A stretch of 64,000 nucleotides of DNA from CAIVAT01 sp964473485 (GCA_964473485.1 CAYYPH010000006.1:62001-126000); one strand, 5' to 3'; counted from the first letter of the stretch, positions 1 through 9,324 are shown. Numbers and translations are program-made. Notes: generated by a model not told the origin, from the letters alone.

Positions 1-1
1 G

Positions 2-883
2 GCTGAAGCGGTGGCCTTCCTCGGCACCATGAAACCACCGTATGTGCTGAAAGCCGACGGCCTGGCAGCCGGCAAGGGCGTGGTGATCTGCGGAACCATG
101 AAGGAAGCCCGCGAAACCCTTTCGGCAATGCTCTTAGAGGAAAAATTCGGACACGCATCCAGCAAGGTGGTGATCGAGGAATTCCTCAGCGGGATTGAAC
201 TCAGCGTCTTCATCCTCACCGATGGATCGAATTACCTGCTGCTTCCCGAAGCAAAGGATTACAAGAAAATCGGTGAAGGCGACACCGGGCCCAACACAGG
301 CGGCATGGGATCTGTCTCTCCGGTTCCTTTTGCTGACGACCGTTTCATGGAAAAGGTCACGGAACGGGTGATAAAGCCGACTGTTGAAGGTCTTCAGAAG
401 GATGGCATCCGTTATACCGGTTTTATCTTTTTCGGCCTGATCAACGTCGATGGAGATCCTTTTGTGATCGAATACAACTGCAGGATGGGTGATCCGGAAA
501 CCGAATCGGTGATCCCCAGGATTGGCAACGATCTGCTGGAACTTTTCCAGGCTACCGCCGCCGGCACCCTCAACAGGATGAAACTGGAAACCGACCCCCG
601 TTTCGTGGCCACCGTCATGCTCGCATCACATGGATATCCGGGCAATTACGAAAAAGGCAAAGTGATCACGGGTACAGACAAGGTCGCCGGCAGCATCCTC
701 TTCCATGCAGGCACCTCCTTCAACCACGAAGATGGCAGGCTTGTCACCAGCGGCGGTCGCGTCATGGCAGTCACTTCGTACGGAAACACCATGCAGGAAG
801 CACTTGCGCAATCGTATGAGAGTGCCGGAAAGATAGTATTTGACGGGAAATCGTTGCGTAAAGACATCGGTTTCGATCTTTAG
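2..883 (+). CDS. purD: Phosphoribosylamine-glycine ligase, 5' truncated by window edge
   Basis: This enzyme joins phosphoribosylamine to glycine with ATP in the second step of purine synthesis, in the cytosol. The reading frame is open from base 2, so the start lies before the window and the N-terminal domain is missing. What remains is the ATP-grasp part: KADGLAAGKGV near its start is the nucleotide-binding loop, GDTGPNTGGMGS follows, and the metal-binding stretch NCRMGDPETE is complete. The C-terminal domain runs to a TAG stop. Family identity is certain from these motifs. The stop is TAG, which matters for judging the in-frame TAG in the molybdoenzyme gene further on. A run of T and short tandem repeats follows directly. 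Confidence 0.96.
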   Translation, partial: AEAVAFLGTMKPPYVLKADGLAAGKGVVICGTMKEARETLSAMLLEEKFGHASSKVVIEEFLSGIELSVFILTDGSNYLLLPEAKDYKKIGEGDTGPNTGGMGSVSPVPFADDRFMEKVTERVIKPTVEGLQKDGIRYTGFIFFGLINVDGDPFVIEYNCRMGDPETESVIPRIGNDLLELFQATAAGTLNRMKLETDPRFVATVMLASHGYPGNYEKGKVITGTDKVAGSILFHAGTSFNHEDGRLVTSGGRVMAVTSYGNTMQEALAQSYESAGKIVFDGKSLRKDIGFDL

Positions 884-900
884 AAAGAAACCATTGTCCG

Positions 901-947
901 TTTTTTTTTGAATTTTGACATTTGCATTTTGAATTTTGAATTCACTT
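901..947. repeat. Composite intergenic repeat, ATTCAAA module only
   Basis: The short gap after purD is filled by a T tract and copies of TTTGAAT and variants (TTTGACAT, TTTGCAT). Read on the minus strand this is the ATTCAAA 7-base module with the ATGTCAAA variant also found at 13.6, 23.2, 33.9, 34.9, 44.9 and 55.7 kb. The downstream gene begins within a few bases of its end. Confidence 0.8.
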
Positions 948-954
948 CTTCAAG

Positions 955-1956
955 GTGTTCATCAAATTCTTCAAATCCAGCTTTTTCGTCCAGTACCTGG
1001 TCATCACCCTTGCCGGGATCAGCCTGTGGATCAGGGCCTTTGCCTTACCGCCCCCCATGCCGTTTCCCGATGGGCCCACTCCCCTGTACCAGCTGATCTA
1101 CGCTTTACTGCATGATTACCCGTTCGTGGCAACCCTGTGCGGATTTATTCTCGTAATGGCTGAAGCCTATGGATTCACACAAATCCTTGACAGACATGAA
1201 CTGGTGCTTAAAAATTCTTCGTTACCGGCACTCGTTTTCGTTGTGATGATGAGCTTCCTCCCTCCCCAGTTGACCCTGAACCCCATCAACCTGGCCATGG
1301 GCCTGATGATCATGATCTTATACCACCTGCTTATTTACTACAACCGGCCCGACCACCTTGACAGAATCTTTGCATCCGGCTTTTTCACCGGCATCGCGTC
1401 AATGATATACCTGCCGTTTCTCCTCTGGTTCCTCTTCGTCATCGTCAGCTTCCTGTTTTTAAGAGCGGGAAACTGGCGTGCCTGGTTTGCCGCGTTCATC
1501 GGTCTGCTTACACCATTTATATACCTGGTGTCGTGGTATTTCTGGTTCGATGAACTGGCCCTGAAGATGCCGGCATACTTTCAGTTTTTCAATACCATCC
1601 TGCTCTATCCGAATCCTTTCCATAACGACTTCTGGGTGCTGAGCGTTTACACGGTGGCCATCGCTTTATGGGGTATCGCGGTTTTCAGGCGGGGACCCGT
1701 GGAAAAAACTGCAGAAGTGCGGGCAAAAACCAGCATCATCATGTGGACCATCGCCTTTACCATTCTTTCACTGGCCTACTCCCGATCGCTTACCGTTTTT
1801 CATCCGGCTCTTGCCGTTCCGGCCCTGTCGATGGTGATCTCCGGAGCGCTCATAAAGCTCAGGAAACCTAAGGCTGCCGAGGTGATGCTGCTGGTCTATT
1901 TCCTGATTATCCTGCTCAACAACCTTTTTATTCATCCGCTGATCTACAACCGATGA
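955..1956 (+). CDS. Polytopic membrane protein, DUF6427-like
   Basis: A 333-residue integral membrane protein of unknown function. Eight or more hydrophobic segments can be seen, starting with one at about residues 10-28 and ending with a strongly hydrophobic stretch at about 310-328. The pattern (short N-terminal FIKFFKSS, then a loop rich in Pro before the second helix) resembles a Bacteroidota-restricted family I know as DUF6427, but the match is from memory. The start is GTG because no ATG lies near the N-terminus of the hydrophobic region. Its stop overlaps the rnhB start by four bases (ATGA), so the two are translationally coupled. No catalytic motif is visible. Confidence 0.75.
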   Translation: MFIKFFKSSFFVQYLVITLAGISLWIRAFALPPPMPFPDGPTPLYQLIYALLHDYPFVATLCGFILVMAEAYGFTQILDRHELVLKNSSLPALVFVVMMSFLPPQLTLNPINLAMGLMIMILYHLLIYYNRPDHLDRIFASGFFTGIASMIYLPFLLWFLFVIVSFLFLRAGNWRAWFAAFIGLLTPFIYLVSWYFWFDELALKMPAYFQFFNTILLYPNPFHNDFWVLSVYTVAIALWGIAVFRRGPVEKTAEVRAKTSIIMWTIAFTILSLAYSRSLTVFHPALAVPALSMVISGALIKLRKPKAAEVMLLVYFLIILLNNLFIHPLIYNR

Positions 1957-2567
1957 CTAAAAGTCACTTCCCGCTCTTGGCACATTACTCACCAAACCTT
2001 ACCGAAGCGGGGTGCGATGAAGCAGGCCGGGGATGCCTTGCCGGTCCGGTGGTTGCCGCTGCCGTCATACTGCCACGCGACTTCAGGAACGACATGCTCA
2101 CAGACTCCAAACAACTGTCGGCGAAAAAACGCGATCAGTTGAGGATCATTATCGAAAAGGAGGCGCTCGACTGGAACGTGGCCAGTGTTGATGCAGAAAC
2201 CATCGATGAACTGAATATCCTCCATGCTTCCATCCTGGCCATGCACCGGGCGGTCGACGGCCTTCGCCTGCGTCCGCAGCTGCTGCTGATCGACGGGAAC
2301 CGTTTTAAAGCCTATGGCGATCTGCCCCATGTTTGCATTATTAAGGGAGATGCCAAAATCATGTCGATTGCCGCCGCCTCGGTTCTTGCAAAAACACACC
2401 GCGATGAGTTCATGGTGAAAATTCATGAAAGTTACCCGCGATACGACTGGAAAACGAATAAAGGATATCCCTCACTCCGGCATCGCGAAGCCATTGCCTC
2501 AGGCGGCATCAGCCCTTACCACAGGAAAACGTTCAGGCTCACCGGGCAGTTGAAGCTTAATTTCTGA
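1953..2567 (+). CDS. rnhB: Ribonuclease HII
   Basis: Cleaves the RNA strand of RNA/DNA hybrids and single ribonucleotides in DNA. The signature is complete: the acidic pair in GCDEAGRGCLAGPV (Asp22, Glu23), the third acidic residue in LLIDGNR (Asp114), and the KGDAK..SIAAASVLAK block in which the last metal ligand lies. The length of 204 residues is normal for the family. It starts with an ATG overlapping the stop of the upstream membrane protein gene and ends about 100 bases before the next gene, which has its own -7 box, so the operon probably ends here. Confidence 0.97.
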   Translation: MTKSHFPLLAHYSPNLTEAGCDEAGRGCLAGPVVAAAVILPRDFRNDMLTDSKQLSAKKRDQLRIIIEKEALDWNVASVDAETIDELNILHASILAMHRAVDGLRLRPQLLLIDGNRFKAYGDLPHVCIIKGDAKIMSIAAASVLAKTHRDEFMVKIHESYPRYDWKTNKGYPSLRHREAIASGGISPYHRKTFRLTGQLKLNF

Positions 2568-2640
2568 TCGTAACCCGTTCCTTGGTTAATAACCCGTAAT
2601 AATTTTCGTTGCCAATTTTTAATCGTCTGCGGTTATCAGC

Positions 2641-2648
2641 TACCTTTG
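2641..2648 (+). promoter_or_regulatory. Bacteroidota -7 box TACCTTTG
   Basis: TACCTTTG matches TAnnTTTG exactly and lies 20 bases before the start of the 912-residue gene. No TTTG -33 box is present at the usual distance, so strength is uncertain. Confidence 0.6.
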
Positions 2649-2667
2649 CCGTTGATTTGCGGAGTTC

Positions 2668-5406
2668 ATGAAACAAGTGAGGATTTTCCTTCTTACGCTG
2701 GCTGCCATCGTCATTGTTGCTGCCGCAACCTGGCTCGGTTACACCCTGTACGTGAAATTCACACGACCGGTTCAATCGCCGTTCAGCGCAATTCCCGGCA
2801 ATTCGGCCCTGATCATCCAGCTGAACAGGGCCGGCAACCTGCTCGAAGAGCTGAACCGTTCGAACCTGCTCTGGAAGGCCATGTCGAACTTTCCGGGGAT
2901 CAGCGCCATCAAGAACGAACTCCGGTATGTGGATTCAGCCAGCCGGAAAAACGACGAGATCAGCAAAATCCTGCGCCAGCAGCAGATCCTGATCTCCATC
3001 ACCCTGAGCGGCCAGTCGGGTTTCGGGGCACTCTACCTCACCAATGCCGGCGGTATCAGCCCCGAATCCTATATCAAGGATTTTATCACCAAGGTCACTG
3101 AAGGAAAAACGATCATTACAGAATCACCCTACGCCACCACGAAAATTTTCCGGGTGCAGGCCAGAGGCAGCCGCGAAGCGTTTTATTTCGGAATCATGAA
3201 GGGCTTGTTTATCGGCAGTTTTCACATCGACCTGGTACAACGGGCCATCGACCGGCTTCTGCTCAACACCCCCATGGCCACTTCTGCAGGATTCAGGAGA
3301 GTGGAAGCCACCTCCGGGAAAAAAGCCGACGCCAATTTTTACGTGAACTACCGGTTTTTCTCGCTCGTGCTGTCAAAACTGACCCAGGAAAAACTGTTGC
3401 CCGATCTTATCAAGTTTTCCTCATTTGCCGATTGGAGCGGGCTCGACCTGATCATCAAGAAAAATGAGCTGCTGTTCAGCGGAACCACGGTTGCATCCGA
3501 CAGCAGCCAGCAGTTCCTCTCCCTTTTCGCCGACCAGGCGCCACAGAAAAAAATGATCTCCTCCATTCTTCCGGAGCAAACCTTGTATTTCACGGCTTAC
3601 GGATGGAGTGACCCGGAAAGCTTCAGCCGCAGATATCAGAACCGCACCCCGCGCGAAGATGCGTTTGCCGGGATGCCAACGGAGGTGTTTTCGCTGGTCG
3701 ACCGTTACCAGCTCAACCTTAACGAATATTTCCTGCCCTGGACCGGGAACGAGGCCTGCCTCTTTGTACTTGAGAATCCGGTGAGCCAGGTAAAAATGCA
3801 CTTCAGCGCCTTCCAGTCAACCGACACTGCACGCACACTCCGCCTGCTCGGCGCCCTTGCCGATACCATCGGCATCAACATGGATTCCGTTGTCGTGCGC
3901 GGACATAAGGTTTACCGGTTGAACCTGCCGGCATTCATCCCTGCCCTTTTTGGCGACCTCTTCCTGAAAGTCAATGTGCAGTGTATGACCTTTTACAAGG
4001 GTTATGTCGTTTTTTCCAACAACGTGAAAGAACTTGAGGTGGTGCTGCAGGCATGGAACGAACAAGCGGTCATGGCCAACGACAAATCATACCTCGACTT
4101 CGATGAAGACCTGCCCGAAAAGGCCAACGTCTATTCCTATTTCAACTCCAACAAGGCAGTTCGCACCCTGCGGTCGTTCCTCAACAACCAGCTCTCCGAC
4201 CAGGTCACCATGATGATGGACAGCATCAGGAAGTTCAGGGCGGTGGCCTTCCAGTACGGAAATTCCGACGGATTGTTCTACTCCAACATTTTCCTGCGTT
4301 ACGACCCCAACCTTGGCAGGGAGGGGCCCCTGTTGTGGCAGGCCAGGCTCGATACGACCATTGCCACGCGCCCGGTGATATTCAGGACCTCTCACCACGG
4401 CGAACGCTATGTGATTGTGGCCGATGCAAGCGGTACATTGTACATGATCAACTCGGGCGGGCATCTCCAATGGAAAAAGCCGCTGATGGGAAAACTCATG
4501 GGAACCATCCAGACCATCACCCTTCCCGGTCGTGATTCGGCCAACCTGATCTTCAACACCGACACCCATCTTTACCTGCTGAACGCCGACGGCACTTATG
4601 CCGACAAATACCCGATGCGCTTTCCGCTTCATGCCACCAACGAAGTAAAGGTGATCCGTGATCCAGTAACTTCGGAGTACCAGATACTGGTTGCCCTGCA
4701 GGACAACCGCATCTATTCGTTTTCACTCGACGGAATGTCGGTACCCGAATGGAAACGGCCCAGAATGAACGAACCGGTGACCAGTCAGGTGACCCTGCTG
4801 AACGACAACGCCAAAACCTATATCGTCATCACCGACCAGGCAGGAAACACCCAAATCACCGATAATAACGGCAAGCAATCGGTTTCGCCTGAACCCAAAT
4901 TCACCCACGCCCCGGCCAGTGGTTTTTACCTGAACAGGTCTCCGAAAAAGGGGAAGATCGTCACTACCGGCCCCACCGGCAAGATCGTATTTATCCAGGA
5001 TAACGGCAGGATATCGGAGGTTACCGTAAATGTATTCAGCCCCGCTCACAGGTTTTTCTATGAAGACATCAGTGGAAACGGCCACCCCGAATTCATCTTC
5101 ATCGACCGGAACAAGATTTTCTATTACGACCGTAACTATAAGCTCACCTATTCCTACGAATTCAGAAGGGATATTGCGACACCGCCATTCCTGCTGCATG
5201 GAAAGGACCGGAAAGTGATGATCGGGTTCGTGGTTCCTGAAACCAATGAAATGTTTCTTTTCGACCGTTATGGTTATTATGAGCTGGGACCGGGGTTGAA
5301 AGGGAACATTCCCTTCGAGATCGGATTTCTGCAGAGCGATACCTCTATGAACCTCATCGCGGGAAGCGGTAAGCTGCTGAAAAACTTCAAACTACCGCAG
5401 CATTAA
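2668..5406 (+). CDS. Large envelope protein, DUF3352-like N-terminus with C-terminal propeller-like repeats
   Basis: A 912-residue protein of unknown function. A single membrane anchor or signal segment is at about residues 5-28, so most of the protein should be in the periplasm or outside. The N-terminal two thirds look like DUF3352-type proteins (SPFSAIPGNSALIIQL near the start). From about residue 565 on, repeated strands such as RYVIVADASGTLYMINSGG and NLIFNTDTHLYLLNADG suggest a beta-propeller of the PQQ/WD type. No catalytic residues can be named. It has its own -7 box. Its 3' end overlaps the convergent glucosaminidase gene by 15 bases, so the two messages are complementary at their ends. 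Confidence 0.8.
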   Translation: MKQVRIFLLTLAAIVIVAAATWLGYTLYVKFTRPVQSPFSAIPGNSALIIQLNRAGNLLEELNRSNLLWKAMSNFPGISAIKNELRYVDSASRKNDEISKILRQQQILISITLSGQSGFGALYLTNAGGISPESYIKDFITKVTEGKTIITESPYATTKIFRVQARGSREAFYFGIMKGLFIGSFHIDLVQRAIDRLLLNTPMATSAGFRRVEATSGKKADANFYVNYRFFSLVLSKLTQEKLLPDLIKFSSFADWSGLDLIIKKNELLFSGTTVASDSSQQFLSLFADQAPQKKMISSILPEQTLYFTAYGWSDPESFSRRYQNRTPREDAFAGMPTEVFSLVDRYQLNLNEYFLPWTGNEACLFVLENPVSQVKMHFSAFQSTDTARTLRLLGALADTIGINMDSVVVRGHKVYRLNLPAFIPALFGDLFLKVNVQCMTFYKGYVVFSNNVKELEVVLQAWNEQAVMANDKSYLDFDEDLPEKANVYSYFNSNKAVRTLRSFLNNQLSDQVTMMMDSIRKFRAVAFQYGNSDGLFYSNIFLRYDPNLGREGPLLWQARLDTTIATRPVIFRTSHHGERYVIVADASGTLYMINSGGHLQWKKPLMGKLMGTIQTITLPGRDSANLIFNTDTHLYLLNADGTYADKYPMRFPLHATNEVKVIRDPVTSEYQILVALQDNRIYSFSLDGMSVPEWKRPRMNEPVTSQVTLLNDNAKTYIVITDQAGNTQITDNNGKQSVSPEPKFTHAPASGFYLNRSPKKGKIVTTGPTGKIVFIQDNGRISEVTVNVFSPAHRFFYEDISGNGHPEFIFIDRNKIFYYDRNYKLTYSYEFRRDIATPPFLLHGKDRKVMIGFVVPETNEMFLFDRYGYYELGPGLKGNIPFEIGFLQSDTSMNLIAGSGKLLKNFKLPQH

Positions 5407-6405
5407 AACCTTGCCAGGCCGCGGTTCCATCCCTTCGGTCAGGTCATTTCTTTTCAGCAGCATTTTAAGCTTGATGCCATACAACTGTGAAACGGTGTAC
5501 AAATTTTCGCCCTGCCTTAATGTATGCGAACTGGCTGCCCCTTTACGGCGTTTCGATTCCAGGTAGACGATCTGGCCGGGCTGCAGGGCAGTGGCGAAAG
5601 GCAGATCGTTGTATTTTAAAAGCGCCGTTACCGGGATGTCAAAATCACGGGCCAGCAGGTAAACGTTGTCATCCTTGCGCGCAATGACCATTTCAAGCCG
5701 GTTATTCTCGAAAATATTGCGACCTCCGGCGCCTTTTCTCACCACCATGAACTTCCTCAGCCATGCCTGCCGGTCGGGATTGTCAAGCTCCTCCAGGCTA
5801 TCCCCGAAAGCCGTCATGAAATTGGCCACATCATACTTCATCAGCGAATAACGTTCAATGGTCGCTATCAGGATCTCGGCGTATTTCGGATTCGTGGCAT
5901 AACCTGCTGCCTTCAGTCCCCGGGCCCATCCCTTGTAATCGGTGATGTCGAGATCGAACAGACCTTTGTAACGGGGGCGTTGGGTCAGAAAATAGGAATG
6001 GTCGCGGAACGACTCAAGGGGGCTGTCGTACTTCCGGAAACACTCATCCGGCAGATCATCGTCCTGGTAATAGGTCTTGCCGTACCAGTCCTTGTGGCAT
6101 TTGATCCCGAAATGGTTGTTAGCCTGGGTAGCCAGCCGGCTTTGTCCGGCATTCGATTCATGGATACCCTGTGCAAGGGTGATGCTCGCCGGGATGCGGT
6201 ACACCATCATCTCCTTAACGGCAATATCCTTATATTTTTCGATGTATTGCCTGACCAACGCCGCCTGGTCGGCAGGCTGGGCCGCCACCCGCGTCAACAG
6301 GAGCAACATCCCTGAAAGAAGTAAAAGACGCAGGTTGAAAGCCCTCCTCAGCCGGGTACGATCGTATCCTGGAGAGGTAAAATATCTCAACAATTCCGTT
6401 ATCAT
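5392..6405 (-). CDS. Exported glucosaminidase (GH73-like) with two LysM modules
   Basis: A peptidoglycan hydrolase expected to cleave N-acetylglucosaminyl bonds. The hydrophobic segment at about residues 24-42 ending in RVAAQ is a signal peptide behind an unusually long basic leader. The catalytic domain spans about 48-190, with ITLAQGIHESNAGQSRLA carrying the likely catalytic Glu83 and NNHFGIKCH typical of the fold. Two LysM-type modules follow, at about 239-287 and 293-337; the second contains HTLRQGENLYTVSQLYGI. It is the last gene of a leftward run murL-murD-this gene with gaps of about 27 and 30 bases, so synthesis and trimming of peptidoglycan are probably co-expressed. Its 3' end overlaps the convergent upstream gene. 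Confidence 0.9.
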   Translation of the reverse strand: MITELLRYFTSPGYDRTRLRRAFNLRLLLLSGMLLLLTRVAAQPADQAALVRQYIEKYKDIAVKEMMVYRIPASITLAQGIHESNAGQSRLATQANNHFGIKCHKDWYGKTYYQDDDLPDECFRKYDSPLESFRDHSYFLTQRPRYKGLFDLDITDYKGWARGLKAAGYATNPKYAEILIATIERYSLMKYDVANFMTAFGDSLEELDNPDRQAWLRKFMVVRKGAGGRNIFENNRLEMVIARKDDNVYLLARDFDIPVTALLKYNDLPFATALQPGQIVYLESKRRKGAASSHTLRQGENLYTVSQLYGIKLKMLLKRNDLTEGMEPRPGKVLMLR

Positions 6406-6435
6406 TTTTCAGCGTAAATAATGGTTATCGCCGGA

Positions 6436-7857
6436 TCATTCCCTTACCAGCGCCCGGAACCGTTTGCCGCGTTCCTCGAAGTTATTGAACTCATCATAGC
6501 TGGCCGCCGCCGGCGAAAGAAGACATATCCTGCCCGGAGCTGTTTCACGGAAAGCAATCGGCGCAAAATCATCAAACCGGTTGATATAGAAAAACCGGAT
6601 ACCCACAGGCCTTGCATTCTCCAGCTCCCTGCCGATCCTCCTGCCTGCCGCTCCAACCAGTATCAGGGTCCGCACCCCGGATGTCGCCAGGAATGCAGCC
6701 AATCCAGAATAGTCAATTCCCCTGTCGAAACCTCCTGCCACCAGCGTCTCCACACCCGGCAGGGCCCTTACCGCCTCGATGCATGCCTCAGGGATCGTGG
6801 CAATGGAATCGTTGTAAAAATGGATGCGGCGATACTCCCCAACATACTCCAGCCGGTGTTCCAGTCCTTTGAAAGACCCTATGCCGTCTTCGATCGCATC
6901 GGCATCGACATGCAACGACCTGGCCACCGCAATGGCTGCCATGATGTTTTTTAAATTGTGTGCCCCCCGGAGGAAACGATCCTGGTGGATTTGCCACACC
7001 GCATGCCCGCCCTCACCGTCATTGAACCAGATCCAGCCATCACGGATAAAACAACCGGGATTGCAAGCCCCTTCCAACCGGTAACCCAACGTTCTGCGCT
7101 CATTCGTAAAGGGGCTGACCAGGTTGCTGACCAGGGCATCCTCCTCATGATAAACCAGCACATCGCCTGCCGACTGGTACCTGACCATGTTGAGTTTGGC
7201 CTGCTGGTAAGCGCTGTATGACGGGTAGGCATCCAGATGCTCCTGAAACAGGTTCAGAAAAACTGCGACTGCCGGCCCTGCAGTGAGAAACTCGAGCTGA
7301 TGCGAAGAGCATTCGCATACCGCGATGGTCTCCGGCTTCATGCGGCCGGCAAGATGAAAAACCGGGTTGCCGATATTTCCAGCCAGCACGGAGTCGCGAC
7401 CGGCTGTGCATAAAATATGGTGTATCAAACTTGATGTAGTGCTCTTTCCTTTCGTTCCGGTAACCCCGATCACCTGTTGCCGGTAAGCCTGAAGGAAGAG
7501 ATCGGTCTGCGAAGTGATGATGGCGGGAGATATACCCATTTTAGCCCCGGTTGCAGTTTGCTCTCCTCCTGCATTGGAAACATACGGCCAGACCACGATC
7601 CCGGGCGACCGGAGGACGAGGTCAAAACCGGAAAGGGATTCAAGATACCCTTCACCTGTGATCAGGTCAAGGCATGGGTCGTCAGCCAAAAGCGGATTTG
7701 TTCGGATCGCAGGATTGGCATCGGCAATGGTCAGTTGCTGCCCGGGAAATATTTCCCGCAAGAGGCGGTACGACGACTGCCCTTCACGGCCGAAGCCCAG
7801 AAGCAGGATTTTTTTTCCGTTGAACCGGTCCCTGATGACCTCTGATAGTTTCGACAT
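6436..7857 (-). CDS. murD: UDP-N-acetylmuramoyl-L-alanine:glutamate ligase (MurD family, probably MurD2 type)
   Basis: Adds glutamate to UDP-MurNAc-L-Ala with ATP, in the cytosol. Visible features: N-terminal Rossmann-like domain with LLLGFGREGQSS (about 18-29), Mur ligase P-loop GVTGTKGKSTTSS (131-143), and middle-domain blocks ECSSHQLEF (182-190) and NLFQEHLDAYPS (202-213). The length, 473 residues, is normal. Classical MurD uses D-Glu. In bacteria with MurL the partner ligase MurD2 takes L-Glu and MurL then epimerises the nucleotide product. The gene directly upstream here looks like MurL and SSHQLE differs from the classical SSFQLE, so I infer the MurD2 type. Substrate choice cannot be read from sequence with certainty. 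Confidence 0.88.
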   Translation of the reverse strand: MSKLSEVIRDRFNGKKILLLGFGREGQSSYRLLREIFPGQQLTIADANPAIRTNPLLADDPCLDLITGEGYLESLSGFDLVLRSPGIVVWPYVSNAGGEQTATGAKMGISPAIITSQTDLFLQAYRQQVIGVTGTKGKSTTSSLIHHILCTAGRDSVLAGNIGNPVFHLAGRMKPETIAVCECSSHQLEFLTAGPAVAVFLNLFQEHLDAYPSYSAYQQAKLNMVRYQSAGDVLVYHEEDALVSNLVSPFTNERRTLGYRLEGACNPGCFIRDGWIWFNDGEGGHAVWQIHQDRFLRGAHNLKNIMAAIAVARSLHVDADAIEDGIGSFKGLEHRLEYVGEYRRIHFYNDSIATIPEACIEAVRALPGVETLVAGGFDRGIDYSGLAAFLATSGVRTLILVGAAGRRIGRELENARPVGIRFFYINRFDDFAPIAFRETAPGRICLLSPAAASYDEFNNFEERGKRFRALVRE

Positions 7858-7884
7858 ATGTTGATCAGTTTTTACCGGACTGGT

Positions 7885-9264
7885 TCAGCATGACATTTCT
7901 TTGCGGAGCAGTGCCAGCCATTGATCCGGCACGAAGTGATCATCATGGATTTCCTGCATGAAAACATCGGATGAAATTCCGGAATATCTGCCGAAGGTCT
8001 CTGAATTCCTGTAACGCTCAAGAAGGATCGGGAGTGTTGCCTTTCCTTCAAGGCGAATGGTTTCGCATAAAGCGATGTTTACTTCGCGGATGGTGCCCAC
8101 GCAATCAAAAGGTTTCTCGGCAGCCTGCCCGGTCAGCTGATCGAAATACTCGCCAAGATCCTCATCGGTAAAAAGATTCCGACCGAACAGGGCTGACACT
8201 TTTCCGGTTCCCAGGAATGGTGACAACATGATAAAGGTGAACAGGCATTTGGCACATTTTCCGCACCAGGAGTCGGTTTTACTACCCGCGTTGCAGCTCC
8301 TGAACACCCTGTGATAGCGGGTGTACCGTGAAAAGAGCGATGCGATCTGCAGTTCATTCAGCGGTCGTAAAAAACTGAAATAATTAAAGTCGCAGGAAAT
8401 CCATGACCGGGTAAACTCCCTGAAATCACGCTCAAATTCAAAAGATTTCGAATACTGGTGATTGATGCCGGTTCCCCCGATGGTAGGTTCGTTGGCGCTT
8501 GATTCGTTGGAGAGGGCAACCGAATTTGCACCTGTCAGAATGGCGGAAACGCAGGTCACAAATGCCAGCAATGCAGAAAAGGGAGTATGGCCGTTCAGGA
8601 ATCCCTCCCGGTTAAGCCGGAGCATCAGCGGATCGAGGGTCCGGTGGATCTCCACATACCCTGCATCATCAAAACCTGCGGTGCGAATGGTCTCAAGGCT
8701 GGCGTTACGCGGGTTCATGATCAGTGGGATGGCGCCCTCGTGCCGGCCCAGAAGCTCGAGTGTAACGGCCGAGTCCTTGCCCCCGCCAACAGGAATCAGG
8801 ATACCATCACCCATTTTAATTCCTGTCGGTTGTAACGGTCTCCCTTCAGAGGCCTGTACCACCGCAAATCCATCGCGGTCGGTCGCGATCCCGTTCACAT
8901 GAAAAAACTCACCCAGACCATTGAACCATAGCTTTTTATACCATTCAACCTGCGCGGTTTCAAGCGAATACGGCCGAATAACGATCAGCGGTGAGCAAGT
9001 CAGCTTCCAGTAACTGATCAGTTCGACCATCCCCAGGTAGAAAAGAGCCTCTGCAAGACCCTGTATCAGTTCACTGTCGGGCCTGAAAAATGATTTTCGC
9101 GGAAAAAACAGCGTCGGGGTAAATTGGAACCTGTCGGAAATATTAAAGTGGTACTGTACATGCAGACCTTTGGTATCAAGCACAAATTCCTGTTTTTCAA
9201 AGCAAAAAAAAGGAAATTCGGTCCTGAATCGAATAAAATCTGCATGACGGCTTGACGCGGGCAT
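7885..9264 (-). CDS. murL: UDP-MurNAc-L-Ala-L-Glu epimerase (MurL-like, PP-loop ATP-dependent)
   Basis: MurL converts the terminal L-Glu of UDP-MurNAc-L-Ala-L-Glu to D-Glu using ATP and was first described in Xanthomonas. The 459-residue protein has an N-terminal domain of about 150 residues, then a PP-loop (IPVGGGKDSAVTLELL, core at 160-165), a conserved LSNESSANEP block (251-260) and a cysteine cluster CGKCAKC (334-340). This size and order match what I recall of MurL. Other PP-loop ATPases are possible, but the neighbour 27 bases downstream is a murD homologue, which supports the call. First gene of a three-gene envelope operon; a TATATTTG -7 box lies about 33 bases before its ATG. Confidence 0.8.
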   Translation of the reverse strand: MPASSRHADFIRFRTEFPFFCFEKQEFVLDTKGLHVQYHFNISDRFQFTPTLFFPRKSFFRPDSELIQGLAEALFYLGMVELISYWKLTCSPLIVIRPYSLETAQVEWYKKLWFNGLGEFFHVNGIATDRDGFAVVQASEGRPLQPTGIKMGDGILIPVGGGKDSAVTLELLGRHEGAIPLIMNPRNASLETIRTAGFDDAGYVEIHRTLDPLMLRLNREGFLNGHTPFSALLAFVTCVSAILTGANSVALSNESSANEPTIGGTGINHQYSKSFEFERDFREFTRSWISCDFNYFSFLRPLNELQIASLFSRYTRYHRVFRSCNAGSKTDSWCGKCAKCLFTFIMLSPFLGTGKVSALFGRNLFTDEDLGEYFDQLTGQAAEKPFDCVGTIREVNIALCETIRLEGKATLPILLERYRNSETFGRYSGISSDVFMQEIHDDHFVPDQWLALLRKEMSC

Positions 9265-9282
9265 GAATTGGTATTAAATTTG
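9252..9282 (+). promoter_or_regulatory. Promoter for yqgE (TTG-N20-TAAATTTG)
   Basis: TAAATTTG at 9275-9282 fits the TAnnTTTG -7 consensus, and a TTG lies 20 bases upstream at 9252-9254. Transcription would begin near 9289, giving a leader of about 36 bases before the ATG at 9325. The site lies directly against the opposing murL promoter. Confidence 0.6.
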
Positions 9283-9296
9283 TCGACGGTCCCGGG

Positions 9297-9304
9297 CAAA
9301 TATA
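9297..9304 (-). promoter_or_regulatory. -7 box of the murL operon (TATATTTG on minus strand)
   Basis: The plus strand reads CAAATATA, which is TATATTTG on the minus strand. Transcription leftward would start near 9290, about 26 bases before the murL ATG at 9264. A -33 box at the right distance is not clear. Confidence 0.55.
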
Positions 9305-9324
9305 CCAAAAAATGCGATAGCCGT

